NCBI RefSeq assembly: GCF_011772445.1
Contig: NZ_WVZN01000047.1
Location: 259,712-323,711, forward strand
DNA length: 64,000 nucleotides
Direction: 5' to 3'
From: Hydrogenophaga sp.
Lineage (GTDB): Bacteria > Pseudomonadota > Gammaproteobacteria > Burkholderiales > Burkholderiaceae_C
Of this stretch, positions 1-8,181 are shown piece after piece (positions within the stretch are counted from its first letter, which is position 1; the number at the start of each line of letters is the position of its first letter). The notes under the pieces were generated by a model. The model was given only the letters and a program-made list of their open reading frames with translations. It made no database searches and was not told the origin of the DNA. Both the position numbers and the translations under genes were made by a program.

Positions 1-186
1 CTCCTCGGCAATCAGGAGCACCCCTGCGCCCTCTCGCAGGCGGCGGGCCATCTCGGCCGCGTCCTGGCAAGCCTCGGCGGCCACACCGGCGCGCGACAGT
101 ACCCGCACGGCCATGGCGCCGTCGCGCGCCGTGGGCATGCGCAACAGCACGCGCAGCTCGGCGGGGGAGGCATGGCCAGCATTCAC
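1..186 (-). CDS. N-terminus of a putative sensor kinase (partial)
   Basis: An open frame runs off the window start and encodes the first 62 residues of a protein. It begins with GTG at 186, which overlaps the stop of the KaiC-like gene (GTGA), so the two are translationally coupled. After a short leader the sequence reads ELRVLLRMPTARDGAMAVRV and goes on as an alternating alpha/beta pattern ending in GVLLIAEE. In many Burkholderiales hybrid histidine kinases such a receiver-like N-terminal module precedes PAS and kinase domains. No catalytic motif lies inside the window, so the kinase call rests on this N-terminal pattern and on the frequent pairing of KaiC-like ATPases with histidine kinases. 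Confidence 0.5.
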   Translation of the reverse strand, partial: MNAGHASPAELRVLLRMPTARDGAMAVRVLSRAGVAAEACQDAAEMARRLREGAGVLLIAEE

Positions 187-1697
187 CGGCTGGGCGAACC
201 GGGCGGCAAGGCGAGGTCCGGCAAGGAGGCGGGTGCGCCGGTGAGGATGCCGCGAAACCGCTTGAGCGGCTCGCCCACCACCGGGCCCTGCGAGGTCATC
301 TGGAAACCCCGGATGCTGCGCTCGTGCCAGCCGCCGCGCTTCTTCATCACCGAGATCGCCTGCCGGACTTCGCCGTCGGCCTCGTAGTAGCGCAGCAGCA
401 CCACCGAGTCCGCCAGGTAACTGGCATCGATGGGGGTCTGCATCTGGGTGCCGATGAGCCCGTGCTCGGCGCCCACGACCATGGTGGCCACGCCGGCCTG
501 CCCCAGGTAGGTCAACAACTCGTGCAGTTGGGCGATGAGGAAGCGCTCGTCCGGCATGGCGTTGAGGTAGCCATTGAGGCTGTCGATCACGACCACGGTG
601 GCCCCGTGCTGCGTCACCGCCTCGCGAATGCCGGCCACGAACTCGCCCGGCGACAGCTCGGCCGGGTCCACCTGCCGCAGCCGCATCCGCCCGCTGGCCA
701 CATGGGGCGCCAGGTCCATCCCCATGCCGGCGCACCGCGCGCGCAAGGTCGTGAGGCTTTCGTGGAAAACGAACAGGGCGGCGGTTTCCCCGCGCTGGGC
801 TGCCGCCAGCGCGAATTGCACCGCCACCGTGGACTTGCCGGTGCCGGGGGCGCCCAGGAGCAGCGTGCTGGTGCCGCGCTCGACCCCTTCGCCCAGCAAG
901 CGGTCCAGCGCATCCAGCCCGCTGGACAGCCGGGTGATGGCCCGCTCGTGGGTGTGCTCCGAGGCCACCAGGCGCGGGTACACCTCCAGTCCTCCGCGCC
1001 GGATCTTGTAGTCGTGAAAGCCCCCGCGGTACCCCTGGCCACGGTACTTCAGCACGATGAGGCGCCGCCGCGCGGTGCCGTAGTGCGGGTTGAGCTGCTC
1101 CATCCGCAGCACCGCGTGCGCAATGCTCTGCACCTGCAGGTCGTGATCAAGCGCCGTCATGTCGTCCAGCAGCAGCACCGTGCAGTTCCTGCCCGAGAAG
1201 AACTGCTTCAGCGCCAGGATCTGGCGGCGGTAGCGCAGCGAACTGCCCGCCAGCAGGCGCAGTTCGGAGAGGGAATCGAACACCACGCGGCGCGGATTGA
1301 CCTTGTCGACCGCCTCCAGCAGCCGGACCGTGGTCTCGCCGAGCTCGACCTCCGAGGGGTGGAACACCATGTACTGCTCCTCGGGGTCGAGCGCCTGTTG
1401 GGCAGGGAGCATCTCGCGCATGGACACCCCGGACAGGTCCCAGCCGTGCGAGGCCGCCACACCGGCCACCTCTTCGAGCGTCTCGGACAGCGTCACGTAC
1501 ATGACGGGTTCGCCCAGGCGCGCCCCCGCCATCAGGAACTGCAGGGCGATGGTCGTCTTGCCGGCGCCGGGGGAGCCCTCCAGCAGGTAGAGCCGATTCG
1601 CGAGAAACCCCCCGCCGAGAATGTCGTCCAGCCCGGACACGCCGGTCTTGAGCAGCGCGGGGCCGGACCCGGCGGTGGCGGGTTGAGGTTCGGTCAT
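183..1697 (-). CDS. KaiC-like double-domain RecA-family ATPase
   Basis: A 504-residue protein with two tandem KaiC/RadA-type P-loop domains. The first Walker A is GSPGAGKTT (about residues 41-49) and the second is GAPGTGKST (about residue 285). Each is preceded by the typical lead-in (GVSGLDDILGGG in domain 1, SSGLDALDRLLGEG in domain 2). Family members bind ATP and some autophosphorylate; outside cyanobacteria most work in signalling rather than a circadian clock. No kaiA or kaiB is nearby. The ATG at 1697 is preferred because GGAGG lies 8 bases upstream; an in-frame ATG at 1727 has no such site. The gene is coupled to the downstream putative sensor kinase and is divergent from the stress-protein gene at 1844. 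Confidence 0.85.
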   Translation of the reverse strand: MTEPQPATAGSGPALLKTGVSGLDDILGGGFLANRLYLLEGSPGAGKTTIALQFLMAGARLGEPVMYVTLSETLEEVAGVAASHGWDLSGVSMREMLPAQQALDPEEQYMVFHPSEVELGETTVRLLEAVDKVNPRRVVFDSLSELRLLAGSSLRYRRQILALKQFFSGRNCTVLLLDDMTALDHDLQVQSIAHAVLRMEQLNPHYGTARRRLIVLKYRGQGYRGGFHDYKIRRGGLEVYPRLVASEHTHERAITRLSSGLDALDRLLGEGVERGTSTLLLGAPGTGKSTVAVQFALAAAQRGETAALFVFHESLTTLRARCAGMGMDLAPHVASGRMRLRQVDPAELSPGEFVAGIREAVTQHGATVVVIDSLNGYLNAMPDERFLIAQLHELLTYLGQAGVATMVVGAEHGLIGTQMQTPIDASYLADSVVLLRYYEADGEVRQAISVMKKRGGWHERSIRGFQMTSQGPVVGEPLKRFRGILTGAPASLPDLALPPGSPSR

Positions 1698-1843
1698 TGC
1701 TGTGCCTCCACTATTGGCCGACGGCAATCGACGATCCTAGCGCCGAACCGGGGCCGACGGGGGCCAGTCTTCAGGCGCCGGGTGCGCGCCCCCGGGCACG
1801 CCGATTGCCCGGCACGCGTCTCCCAGCGCAGCCAAGGAACACC

Positions 1844-2356
1844 ATGCACTCAGAAGGAAAAACCCGGGACGATCTCTGGAAGATGATCAAGGACATCCGC
1901 TTCGGCATGCTCACGACCCGGCATTCGGGCGAGGCACACGACGGCCACCTGCACGCCCGCCCCATGACCACGCAGAACAAGGACCTCGACGACGCGCGCC
2001 TGTGGTTCTTCATGTCCCGCCGCAGCGGGCCGGTGGACGACATCGTGGCCGATCCGACAGTCAACGTGAGCTACGCCGAACCGGACGACGATACCTACGT
2101 CTCCGTCTCCGGCATCGCGCGCGTCATCCCCGACGTCGCTCAGGCGCGGGCGCTCTGGAACAAGGCGGCCGACGCCTGGTTTCCCGGTGGTCCCGAAGAC
2201 CCGGACCTCGTGCTCGTGGCGGTAGACATCGAGCACGCGCACTACTGGGACGTGAAGGAGAACAAGCTCACGCAGTTGATGGTGATGGCCAAGGCGGCCC
2301 TCACGGGAGAACCCCCGCGGCTGGGGGAATCGGGCGAGGTTCGGCCGAGCCATTGA
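1844..2356 (+). CDS. Pyridoxamine 5'-phosphate oxidase-like general stress protein
   Basis: A 170-residue protein of the general stress protein 26 / PNPOx-like split-barrel type. The N-terminus (DLWKMIKDIRFGMLTT), the loop HLHARPMTTQN and the strand LWFFMSRRSGPVDDI match the flavin-binding barrel fold. The C-terminal part carries ALWNKAADAWFPGGPEDPD, typical of these proteins. They usually bind FMN or a related cofactor and their substrates are mostly unknown. The start at 1844 follows AAGGA; the frame stays open upstream to 1697, but that stretch is antisense to the start of the KaiC-like gene and looks non-coding. Confidence 0.85.
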   Translation: MHSEGKTRDDLWKMIKDIRFGMLTTRHSGEAHDGHLHARPMTTQNKDLDDARLWFFMSRRSGPVDDIVADPTVNVSYAEPDDDTYVSVSGIARVIPDVAQARALWNKAADAWFPGGPEDPDLVLVAVDIEHAHYWDVKENKLTQLMVMAKAALTGEPPRLGESGEVRPSH

Positions 2357-2431
2357 GAAAGCCCGGCCGGTCGGCGGGCCCTGCGCCGACCCCCGAGAAA
2401 GCCGATCACGGCCCGGTGCCGCCCCCCACCG

Positions 2432-2454
2432 AAAAAGCCGCCCCGAAGGGCGGC
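2432..2454 (-). terminator. Rho-independent terminator of aceA
   Basis: GCCGCCC and GGGCGGC (2437-2443 and 2448-2454) form a perfect 7-bp stem with a four-base loop. On the minus strand the stem is followed by five T (A-run at 2432-2436). It lies about 30 bases beyond the aceA stop codon. Confidence 0.85.
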
Positions 2455-2485
2455 CCTGTCTCCTCTGATGTCCGGTGGATTCGAC

Positions 2486-3817
2486 TCAGTGGAACTGCTC
2501 TTCCTCGGTCGAACCCGTCAGCGCCTTCACGCTCGACGAACCGCCCTGGATGACCGTGGTCACGTCGTCGAAGTAGCCCGCGCCCACTTCCTGCTGGTGC
2601 GACACGAAGGTGTAGCCCTGCTCGCGCGCCTTGAACTCGGGCTCCTGCACCATCTCCGTGTAGTGCTTCATGCCTTCGCCGCGGGCGTAGGCGTGGGCGA
2701 ACTGGAAGGTGTTGAACCAGTTGATGTGGATGCCGGCCAGGGTGATGAACTGGTACTTGTAGCCCAGCGCGGAGAGCTCGTCCTGGAAGCGGGCAATGGT
2801 CTTGTCGTCCAGGTTCTTCTTCCAGTTGAACGAGGGCGAGCAGTTGTAGCTCAGCAGCTTGCCCGGGCTCTTGGCGTGCACGGCCTGCGCGAATTCGCGG
2901 GCGAAGCCCAGGTCGGGCGTGCCGGTTTCACACCACACCAGGTCGGCATAGGGCGCGTAGGCCACGCCGCGGCTGATGGCCTGCTCCAGGCCGTTCTTCA
3001 CGCGGTAGAAGCCTTCCTGCGTGCGCTCGCCGGTGAGGAAGGGCTTGTCGTTGGCGTCGTGGTCGCTGGTGATGAGGTTGGCGGCCTCGGCGTCCGTGCG
3101 GGCCAGCACGATGGTGGACACGCCCATCACGTCGGCGGCGAAGCGCGCGGCGATCAGCTTCTCGATGGCCTCTTGCGTGGGCACCAGCACCTTGCCGCCC
3201 ATGTGGCCGCACTTCTTCACGGCGGCCAGCTGGTCCTCGAAGTGCACGCCCGCGGCGCCGGCCGCGATCATGTTCTTCATCAGCTCGAAGGCATTGAGCA
3301 CGCCGCCGAAGCCGGCTTCCGCGTCGGCCACGATGGGCAGGAAGTAGTCGATGAATTCCTTGCTGCCCGGCTCGATGCCACGGCCCCACTGGATTTCATC
3401 GGCGCGCTTGAAGGTGTTGTTGATGCGGCGAACCATGGCGGGCACCGAGTCGTAGGCGTAGAGCGACTGGTCGGGGTACATGGTTTCGCTGGTGTTGCCG
3501 TCGGCGGCCACCTGCCAGCCCGAGAGGTACACCGCCTCCAGCCCGGCCTTGGCCTGCTGCATGGCCTGGCCGGCGCTGATGGCGCCGAAGGCGTTGACGT
3601 AGCCCTTCTTGGCGCCGCCATTGATCTTTTCCCAGAGCTTTTCCGCGCCGCGTTTGGCGAGGGTGTGCTCGATGTGCATGCTGCCGCGCAGGCGCACCAC
3701 GTCGGCGGCGGTGTAGCCGCGCTTGACGCCCTTCCAGCGCGGGTTCGTGGCCCAGTCTTTTTCCAGGGCTTCGATCTGTTGCGCGCGGCTGAGTTGTTCG
3801 GTGAGGGACTGAGGCAT
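2486..3817 (-). CDS. aceA: Isocitrate lyase
   Basis: A 443-residue isocitrate lyase, the glyoxylate-bypass enzyme that cleaves isocitrate to succinate and glyoxylate for growth on acetate and fatty acids. The signature with the catalytic cysteine, [11 protein letters not shown], lies about residues 200-210. Other family stretches are [10 protein letters not shown] near the N-terminus, ADAEAGFGG (metal-binding region) and [12 protein letters not shown]. The length is normal for the bacterial enzyme. The ATG at 3817 has AAGGAGTG upstream. It is transcribed alone, ends at a strong terminator, and is divergent from the DMT permease across an AT-rich 280-bp region holding a repeated operator-like motif. 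Confidence 0.97.
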   Translation of the reverse strand: MPQSLTEQLSRAQQIEALEKDWATNPRWKGVKRGYTAADVVRLRGSMHIEHTLAKRGAEKLWEKINGGAKKGYVNAFGAISAGQAMQQAKAGLEAVYLSGWQVAADGNTSETMYPDQSLYAYDSVPAMVRRINNTFKRADEIQWGRGIEPGSKEFIDYFLPIVADAEAGFGGVLNAFELMKNMIAAGAAGVHFEDQLAAVKKCGHMGGKVLVPTQEAIEKLIAARFAADVMGVSTIVLARTDAEAANLITSDHDANDKPFLTGERTQEGFYRVKNGLEQAISRGVAYAPYADLVWCETGTPDLGFAREFAQAVHAKSPGKLLSYNCSPSFNWKKNLDDKTIARFQDELSALGYKYQFITLAGIHINWFNTFQFAHAYARGEGMKHYTEMVQEPEFKAREQGYTFVSHQQEVGAGYFDDVTTVIQGGSSSVKALTGSTEEEQFH

Positions 3818-3893
3818 GGGGACACTCCTTGGGGTTGAGGTGGAACCGGGCGGCGAATCGCGGCAAAGGCGGTGCCGTTGGACATGACTCTAA

Positions 3894-3936
3894 GTCTTAT
3901 AGAAGACTTGAAACGTCTCTTATGTCTTATAGAAGA
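3894..3936. promoter_or_regulatory. Twin operator-like repeats upstream of aceA
   Basis: GTCTTATAGAAGA occurs at 3924-3936 and an almost identical copy (GTCTTATAGAAGAC) at 3894-3907. The start-to-start distance is exactly 30 bp, about three helical turns. Each copy is a near-palindrome (TCTTAT-AGAAGA). A partial third element, GTCTCTTATG, sits at 3915-3924. The region around them (3880-4010) is far more AT-rich than the genome, as expected for the aceA promoter. TCTTATA-type motifs are known near GntR-type regulators of central carbon genes in betaproteobacteria; the actual regulator cannot be named from sequence. Confidence 0.55.
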
Positions 3937-4097
3937 GAAAAATTTTTCTTTTTTTAATCAACGATCTTTTTGCCGAATTTTTCAATAAGAAATTCTGTTT
4001 CCCATATCAAGAAAATTTGCCGCGACGCAGCATCGCGTCATTTCTTGATGCGAAAAGCAGTTGCCTCATGCCGAAAACCCCCCGGTGCACCTGCGGC

Positions 4098-5012
4098 ATG
4101 ATGCGCCCCGTGACCTCACTCCATCGCGCCACGGCCTATGGCAGCCTGGGCCTGAGCATGGCGCTCGTGGGCAGCTACGTGGCGCTGTCCAAACCCCTGG
4201 TGCTGGTGTTTCCGGTGTTCCTGCTGGCCTGGCTGCGCTTCGCCATCGGCGCAGCGGCCATGTGGCGCTGGCTGCGCAAGCCGGCCGACGAACCACCGCT
4301 GGGCCCACGCACGCGCGCCCTGCTCTTCCTCGAGTCCTTCCTGGGCAACTTCCTGTTCTCCCTCTGCATGCTGTTCGGTGTGAGCATGACCACGGCCGTG
4401 GCGGCGGGCGTGGTGATGTCGTCCATTCCTGCGGTGGTCGCGGTGTTGAGCTGGGTCTTCCTGCGCGAGCGCATCGGCGCGCGCAGCGCGGCGGGCATCG
4501 CCTGCGCGGCCCTGGGCATCGGGCTGTTTTCGCTCGACAAGGGCGCGGGCCCCGCGGCCGGTGGCTCGCAGGCGCTGCTGGGCAACCTGCTGGTGTTCGC
4601 GGCGGTGGTGTGTGAGGCGTCCTACGTGGTGATCGGCAAGCGCCTCACCGAGGGACTGGGGCCCAAGCGCATCTCGGCCATCATCAACCTGTGGGGGCTG
4701 GCGCTGGTCACGCCCTTCGGCGTCTGGGCGGCGCTGCAGTTCAACTTCGGTGCCGTGGCGCTGTCCATCTGGGGGCTGCTGGTGTTCTACGCGCTGGCCG
4801 CCAGCGTGTGGACGGTGTGGCTGTGGATGAGCGGGCTCAAACGGGTGCCGGCTTCGCAAGCGGGCGTGTTCACCGTGATGCTGCCGATCAGCGCGGCGCT
4901 CATCGGCGTGGTGTTCATGGGCGAGCGCCTCAGCGGCCTGCAGTTGCTGGCCTTCGGCATCGCCCTGCTGGGCCTCGTGCTGGCCACCTTGCCCGAACGC
5001 GCCGGGCGCTGA
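4098..5012 (+). CDS. DMT-superfamily (EamA-type) permease
   Basis: A roughly 304-residue inner-membrane protein with ten predicted hydrophobic segments arranged as two EamA repeats. Repeat 1 contains RFAIGAAAMWRWL and SSIPAVVAVLSWVFLRERIG; repeat 2 ends with MGERLSGLQLLAFGIALLGL. These proteins export amino acids or other small metabolites, but the substrate cannot be read from the sequence. The start is uncertain: ATG codons lie at 4068, 4098 and 4101 and none has a clear ribosome site; 4098 gives the usual family length. The gene is divergent from aceA. Confidence 0.85.
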   Translation: MMRPVTSLHRATAYGSLGLSMALVGSYVALSKPLVLVFPVFLLAWLRFAIGAAAMWRWLRKPADEPPLGPRTRALLFLESFLGNFLFSLCMLFGVSMTTAVAAGVVMSSIPAVVAVLSWVFLRERIGARSAAGIACAALGIGLFSLDKGAGPAAGGSQALLGNLLVFAAVVCEASYVVIGKRLTEGLGPKRISAIINLWGLALVTPFGVWAALQFNFGAVALSIWGLLVFYALAASVWTVWLWMSGLKRVPASQAGVFTVMLPISAALIGVVFMGERLSGLQLLAFGIALLGLVLATLPERAGR

Positions 5013-5018
5013 GGCTCG

Positions 5019-5076
5019 GAGGCACCACAGCCCGGTGGGCTGGCGGCCTCAGAGGCACCACAGCCCGGTGGGCTGG
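5019..5076. repeat. 33-bp tandem duplication at a gene end
   Basis: A 25-base unit (GAGGCACCACAGCCCGGTGG plus GCTGG) occurs at 5019-5043 and again at 5052-5076, a period of 33 bp. The second copy encodes the last residues and stop of the downstream minus-strand TauE/SafE-like gene; the first is a non-coding duplicate just past its stop. Each unit holds the inverted repeat CAGCCC-GGT-GGGCTG, so the pair forms two hairpins between convergent genes. Confidence 0.8.
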
Positions 5077-5723
5077 GTGATGCCCATCCACAGCGCCCAA
5101 CCCGAAGCGAGCAGCAGCGCCAGCCCCGCCAGCCGGATGCCCCAGGCGCCCGAGCGGGCCTCGCGCAGGCGCAGCAGCAGCCAGGGCCCGGCGAACAGCG
5201 ACACCGACGAGCCGATGGCGAACGCCGCCATCACCGCCGCGCCATGAACCGCGCTGGCGGTGAGCGAGGCCACCAGCAGCGCCGAGTACAGCAGGCCGCA
5301 AGGCATGAGCGCCCAGCCATAGCCCAATACCCAGGGCGCGCGCGGGCCCAGCCGGGCCATCACGGGCCTGGCGCGTCGCCACACGCCCTGCCCCACGCCG
5401 TCGATCCACGCCGGCTGGCGCGCCCGCCACAGCAGCCAGGCGCCCAGCAACAGCGCCGCCACATGGAACATGGTCCACACCGGGCGGATCACCTGCGTGT
5501 GCGCGCCCAGCCAGGCCAGGCCTTGCACGGAGCCCGCCGCCAGCGCGCCCACGCTGGCGTAGCCCGCCACACGGCTGAGCTGGAACGCCGCGATGGCGCG
5601 GCCGCCCCGATCCCCGGCCGCGCGCCCGATGCCCGCGCAGGCCGCGCCGCACATGGCCACGCAGTGCGGCCCGCCCATCAGGCCCATCAGCAGCGCGGTG
5701 ATCAGCAGGGAGCCGGAGGACAC
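5049..5723 (-). CDS. TauE/SafE-like (DsbD_2-type) membrane protein
   Basis: A 224-residue polytopic membrane protein starting with GTG at 5723 after a GAGG site. Near the N-terminus is the family hallmark MGGPHCVAMCGAAC, which places conserved cysteines in the first hydrophobic region. Relatives next to cbb3 oxidase genes are annotated as sulfite exporter TauE/SafE or heavy-metal/cytochrome biogenesis proteins. The Cys motif and the location suggest a role in copper handling or oxidase maturation, which is inference. The gene follows hemN by 7 bp, so the two are probably cotranscribed. Confidence 0.75.
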   Translation of the reverse strand: MSSGSLLITALLMGLMGGPHCVAMCGAACAGIGRAAGDRGGRAIAAFQLSRVAGYASVGALAAGSVQGLAWLGAHTQVIRPVWTMFHVAALLLGAWLLWRARQPAWIDGVGQGVWRRARPVMARLGPRAPWVLGYGWALMPCGLLYSALLVASLTASAVHGAAVMAAFAIGSSVSLFAGPWLLLRLREARSGAWGIRLAGLALLLASGWALWMGITQPTGLWCL

Positions 5724-5730
5724 GAGAGCC

Positions 5731-7110
5731 TCACAGGATCTTCGAGAAGCGCGCGCGGTCCTGGTCGGCCCGCAAGTGGCGGTCGAACACCATGGCGATG
5801 GCGCGGATCAGGTACCAGCCGGTCTCGCTGACGTGCACCCCCTGATCGTCCAGGCTGACCAGGCCCTCGGCCTCAAAGGGCGCCAGCGCTTCCAACTCGT
5901 TCGCGAAGTAGCGGCGGCTGTCGATCAGCTGGCCCTGGTCGACGCTTTCGAACAGCAGTTCGCCCTGGCACATCAGCGACATGATCACCGCGCGGCGCAC
6001 CAGGTCGTCGCGCGTGAGCGCCAGGCCGCGCACGATGGGCAGGCGACCCTGGTCGAGCAGGTCCACGTACTCGTCCAGGGTCTTGGCGTTCTGGCTGTAG
6101 GTGGCGCCCACGCGGCCGATGGCCGAGACACCGAGCGCGATGAGGTCGCAGTCCGGCTGGGTGCTGTAGCCCTGGAAGTTGCGGTGCAGCCGCCCCTGGC
6201 GCTTGGCCACGGCCAGGGCGTCATCGGGCAGTGCGAAGTGGTCCATGCCCACATGCACGTAGCCCGCATCGCGCAGGATGTCGAGCGAGGCGGACAACAT
6301 GGCCAGCTTGTCGGCGGCACCGGGCAGCTCGGCCGCCACGATGCGCCGCTGCGGCTTGAAGCGCGCCGGCAGGTGCGCGTAGGCGTACAGCGCCACGCGG
6401 TCGGGCCGCAGGGCCTGCAATTGCGCCAGCGTGCGCCGGAAGGACTCGGGCGTCTGCAGCGGCAGGCCGTAGATCAGGTCCACGTTGACCGATTCGAAGC
6501 CGATGCGGCGCGCCGCGTCCATCAGCGCGAAGACCTGCTCGGCGGGCTGGATGCGGTGCACCGCCTTCTGCACGGCGGGGTCGAAGTCCTGCACGCCGAA
6601 GCTCAGGCGGTTGAAGCCCAGGCGGTGCAGCGTGCGCAGCCGCTGGGCGTCCACCGTGCGCGGGTCCACCTCGATCGAGTATTCGCCGCCCGGCACCAGC
6701 GCGAAGTGGCGCCGCAGCATGGCCATCAGGTCTTCCAGTTCGGCGTCGCTCAGGAATGTCGGGGTGCCTCCGCCCAGGTGCAGTTGCGAGACCGACTGCC
6801 CCGCGCCCAGGTGCTCGATCTGCAGATCCAGCTCGCGCGAGAGGTGGCGCAGGTACTCCGCGCCGCGCGAGTGGTGTTTTGTAATGACCTTGTTGCAGGC
6901 GCAGTAGTAGCAGACCGATTCGCAGAACGGGATGTGCACGTACACCGACAGCGGCAGGGCCATGGAGCCCGCGCGGCGCTGGCCCAGGGCCAGCCGGTAG
7001 TCCTGCTCGGTGAAGGCCTCGACGAAGCGGTCGGCCGTGGGATAGGAGGTGTAGCGCGGCCCCGGGACGTCGAAACGCCTGAGCAGGTCGTCGGGGATCA
7101 CGTGGCTCAC
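5731..7110 (-). CDS. hemN: Oxygen-independent coproporphyrinogen III oxidase
   Basis: A 459-residue radical-SAM enzyme that decarboxylates coproporphyrinogen III to protoporphyrinogen IX without oxygen, in cytosolic haem synthesis. The iron-sulfur motif CESVCYYCACNK (CxxxCxxCxC) and HLGGGTPTFL are present, as is the HemN start region PGPRYTSYPTADRF. The GTG at 7110 is chosen because AAGGA lies 6 bases upstream and the protein then begins SHVIPDDLL; ATGs at 7128 and 7137 are possible but have weaker sites. An FNR-type box lies 54 bp upstream, between hemN and the divergent fnr gene, which fits induction under low oxygen to feed the cbb3 oxidase. Confidence 0.95.
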   Translation of the reverse strand: MSHVIPDDLLRRFDVPGPRYTSYPTADRFVEAFTEQDYRLALGQRRAGSMALPLSVYVHIPFCESVCYYCACNKVITKHHSRGAEYLRHLSRELDLQIEHLGAGQSVSQLHLGGGTPTFLSDAELEDLMAMLRRHFALVPGGEYSIEVDPRTVDAQRLRTLHRLGFNRLSFGVQDFDPAVQKAVHRIQPAEQVFALMDAARRIGFESVNVDLIYGLPLQTPESFRRTLAQLQALRPDRVALYAYAHLPARFKPQRRIVAAELPGAADKLAMLSASLDILRDAGYVHVGMDHFALPDDALAVAKRQGRLHRNFQGYSTQPDCDLIALGVSAIGRVGATYSQNAKTLDEYVDLLDQGRLPIVRGLALTRDDLVRRAVIMSLMCQGELLFESVDQGQLIDSRRYFANELEALAPFEAEGLVSLDDQGVHVSETGWYLIRAIAMVFDRHLRADQDRARFSKIL

Positions 7111-7163
7111 GGCAAGTCCTTGTGGCATGGCGGCCACTGTGCCCGAGGCGCCGCCGGGAAGCC

Positions 7164-7177
7164 TTGATCCTGGTCAA
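7164..7177. promoter_or_regulatory. FNR box between hemN and fnr
   Basis: TTGATCCTGGTCAA matches the FNR/Anr consensus TTGAT-N4-ATCAA with one change in the right arm. It lies 54 bp before the hemN start and 67 bp before the fnr start, so one site could control both divergent genes, including autoregulation of fnr. Confidence 0.75.
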
Positions 7178-7178
7178 G

Positions 7179-7199
7179 CGGCACCGGTTTTCGGTGCCG
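7179..7199 (+). other. Hairpin in the fnr leader
   Basis: CGGCACCG and CGGTGCCG form a perfect 8-bp stem around a GTTTT loop directly next to the FNR box. It could be a leader hairpin of fnr or a second protein-binding palindrome. No T-run follows that would make it a terminator. Confidence 0.4.
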
Positions 7200-7243
7200 G
7201 GCGGAGTATCCTCCGCTGCGTCGAATCAGAGGGAATCACGATC

Positions 7244-7963
7244 ATGGACGCCCAACGCATCAAAGTGGCCTGCTCGAGCTGCAACCTGCGCGAGCTCTGC
7301 CTGCCCATGGGCCTGAACGCGCAGGAAATGGGTCAGCTCGACACGCTGATCTCCGTGCGCAAGCGGGTCAAGCGCGGCGATGCCCTGTTTTCCGTGGGCG
7401 ACCGCTTCACCTCGCTGTACGCCATCCGTTCCGGCTTCTTCAAGACCTGCGTGACCACGGCCGATGGGCGTGACCAGGTCACGGGCTTCCAGATGGCGGG
7501 GGAGATCATCGGCCTGGACGGCATCGTGAGCGACCGCCACGCCTGCGACGCGGTGGCCCTGGAAGACGCCGAGGTCTGCGTGATGCCCTTCGACCAGGTG
7601 GAGGAGTTGTCGCGCCAGTTCACGCCGCTGCAGCACCACGTGCACCGCATCATGAGCCGCGAGATCGTGCGCGACCACAGCGTGATGCTGCTGCTGGGCA
7701 GCATGCGCGCCGAGGAACGCCTGGCGGCCTTCCTGCTCAACCTCGTGCAGCGCCTGCAGGCGCGCGGCTTCTCGCCCTCCGAGTTCAACCTGCGCATGAC
7801 GCGCGAGGAGATCGGCAGCTACCTGGGCATGAAGCTGGAGACGGTGAGCCGCACCTTCTCCAAGTTCGTCGACGACGGCATCGTCGATGTGAAGCAGCGC
7901 TACGTGCACATCAAGGACACCGAGGCGCTGCGGCGCATCGTCAATCCGCAGACCTGCGCCTGA
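7244..7963 (+). CDS. fnr: FNR-type oxygen-sensing transcription regulator
   Basis: A 239-residue Crp/Fnr-family activator of anaerobic and micro-oxic genes. The cysteines needed for the oxygen-labile [4Fe-4S] cluster are present: CSSCNLRELC at about residues 10-19 and a central Cys in DRHACDAV near residue 105. The C-terminal helix-turn-helix region contains MTREEIGSYLGMKLETVSRT, and the VSR recognition residues fit TTGAT half-sites. The ATG at 7244 follows GAGGGA; upstream in-frame starts would translate through the operator region. It is divergent from hemN and its 3' end overlaps a small convergent membrane-protein gene by 23 bp. Confidence 0.95.
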   Translation: MDAQRIKVACSSCNLRELCLPMGLNAQEMGQLDTLISVRKRVKRGDALFSVGDRFTSLYAIRSGFFKTCVTTADGRDQVTGFQMAGEIIGLDGIVSDRHACDAVALEDAEVCVMPFDQVEELSRQFTPLQHHVHRIMSREIVRDHSVMLLLGSMRAEERLAAFLLNLVQRLQARGFSPSEFNLRMTREEIGSYLGMKLETVSRTFSKFVDDGIVDVKQRYVHIKDTEALRRIVNPQTCA

Positions 7964-8180
7964 GGTCCTGCGCCAGCCACACGCTCAGCGCGCTGGACAA
8001 GGCGATCACCGCCCAGAACACGAAGAAGGCCAGGGTATAGACCGCCGGGCGCGACCAGTCCAGCGCGCCGCCCTGCCAGTGCAACTCGCTCGGGTCGACC
8101 ACCGCGAACACCAGCATTTCCAGCACGCCCGCCATCAGGAAGGACGGCCAGCCCACCCACATCCAGCTTCGGGTCGGCAT
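7941..8180 (-). CDS. Small two-helix membrane protein, last gene of the cco operon
   Basis: A 79-residue protein with two hydrophobic segments (about residues 7-27 and 46-68) and a basic C-terminus (DLRRRSAD). It starts one base after the stop of the FixH-like gene and is therefore very likely cotranscribed with ccoNOQP-ccoG. I do not recognise a named family. The position suggests an accessory role in cbb3 oxidase assembly or stability. Its last 23 bp overlap the end of fnr on the other strand. Confidence 0.65.
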   Translation of the reverse strand: MPTRSWMWVGWPSFLMAGVLEMLVFAVVDPSELHWQGGALDWSRPAVYTLAFFVFWAVIALSSALSVWLAQDLRRRSAD

Positions 8181-8181
8181 C

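Noticed and set aside
2468..3838. A 456-codon frame antisense to aceA.
   Set aside because: Shadow frame; aceA is complete with all catalytic motifs.
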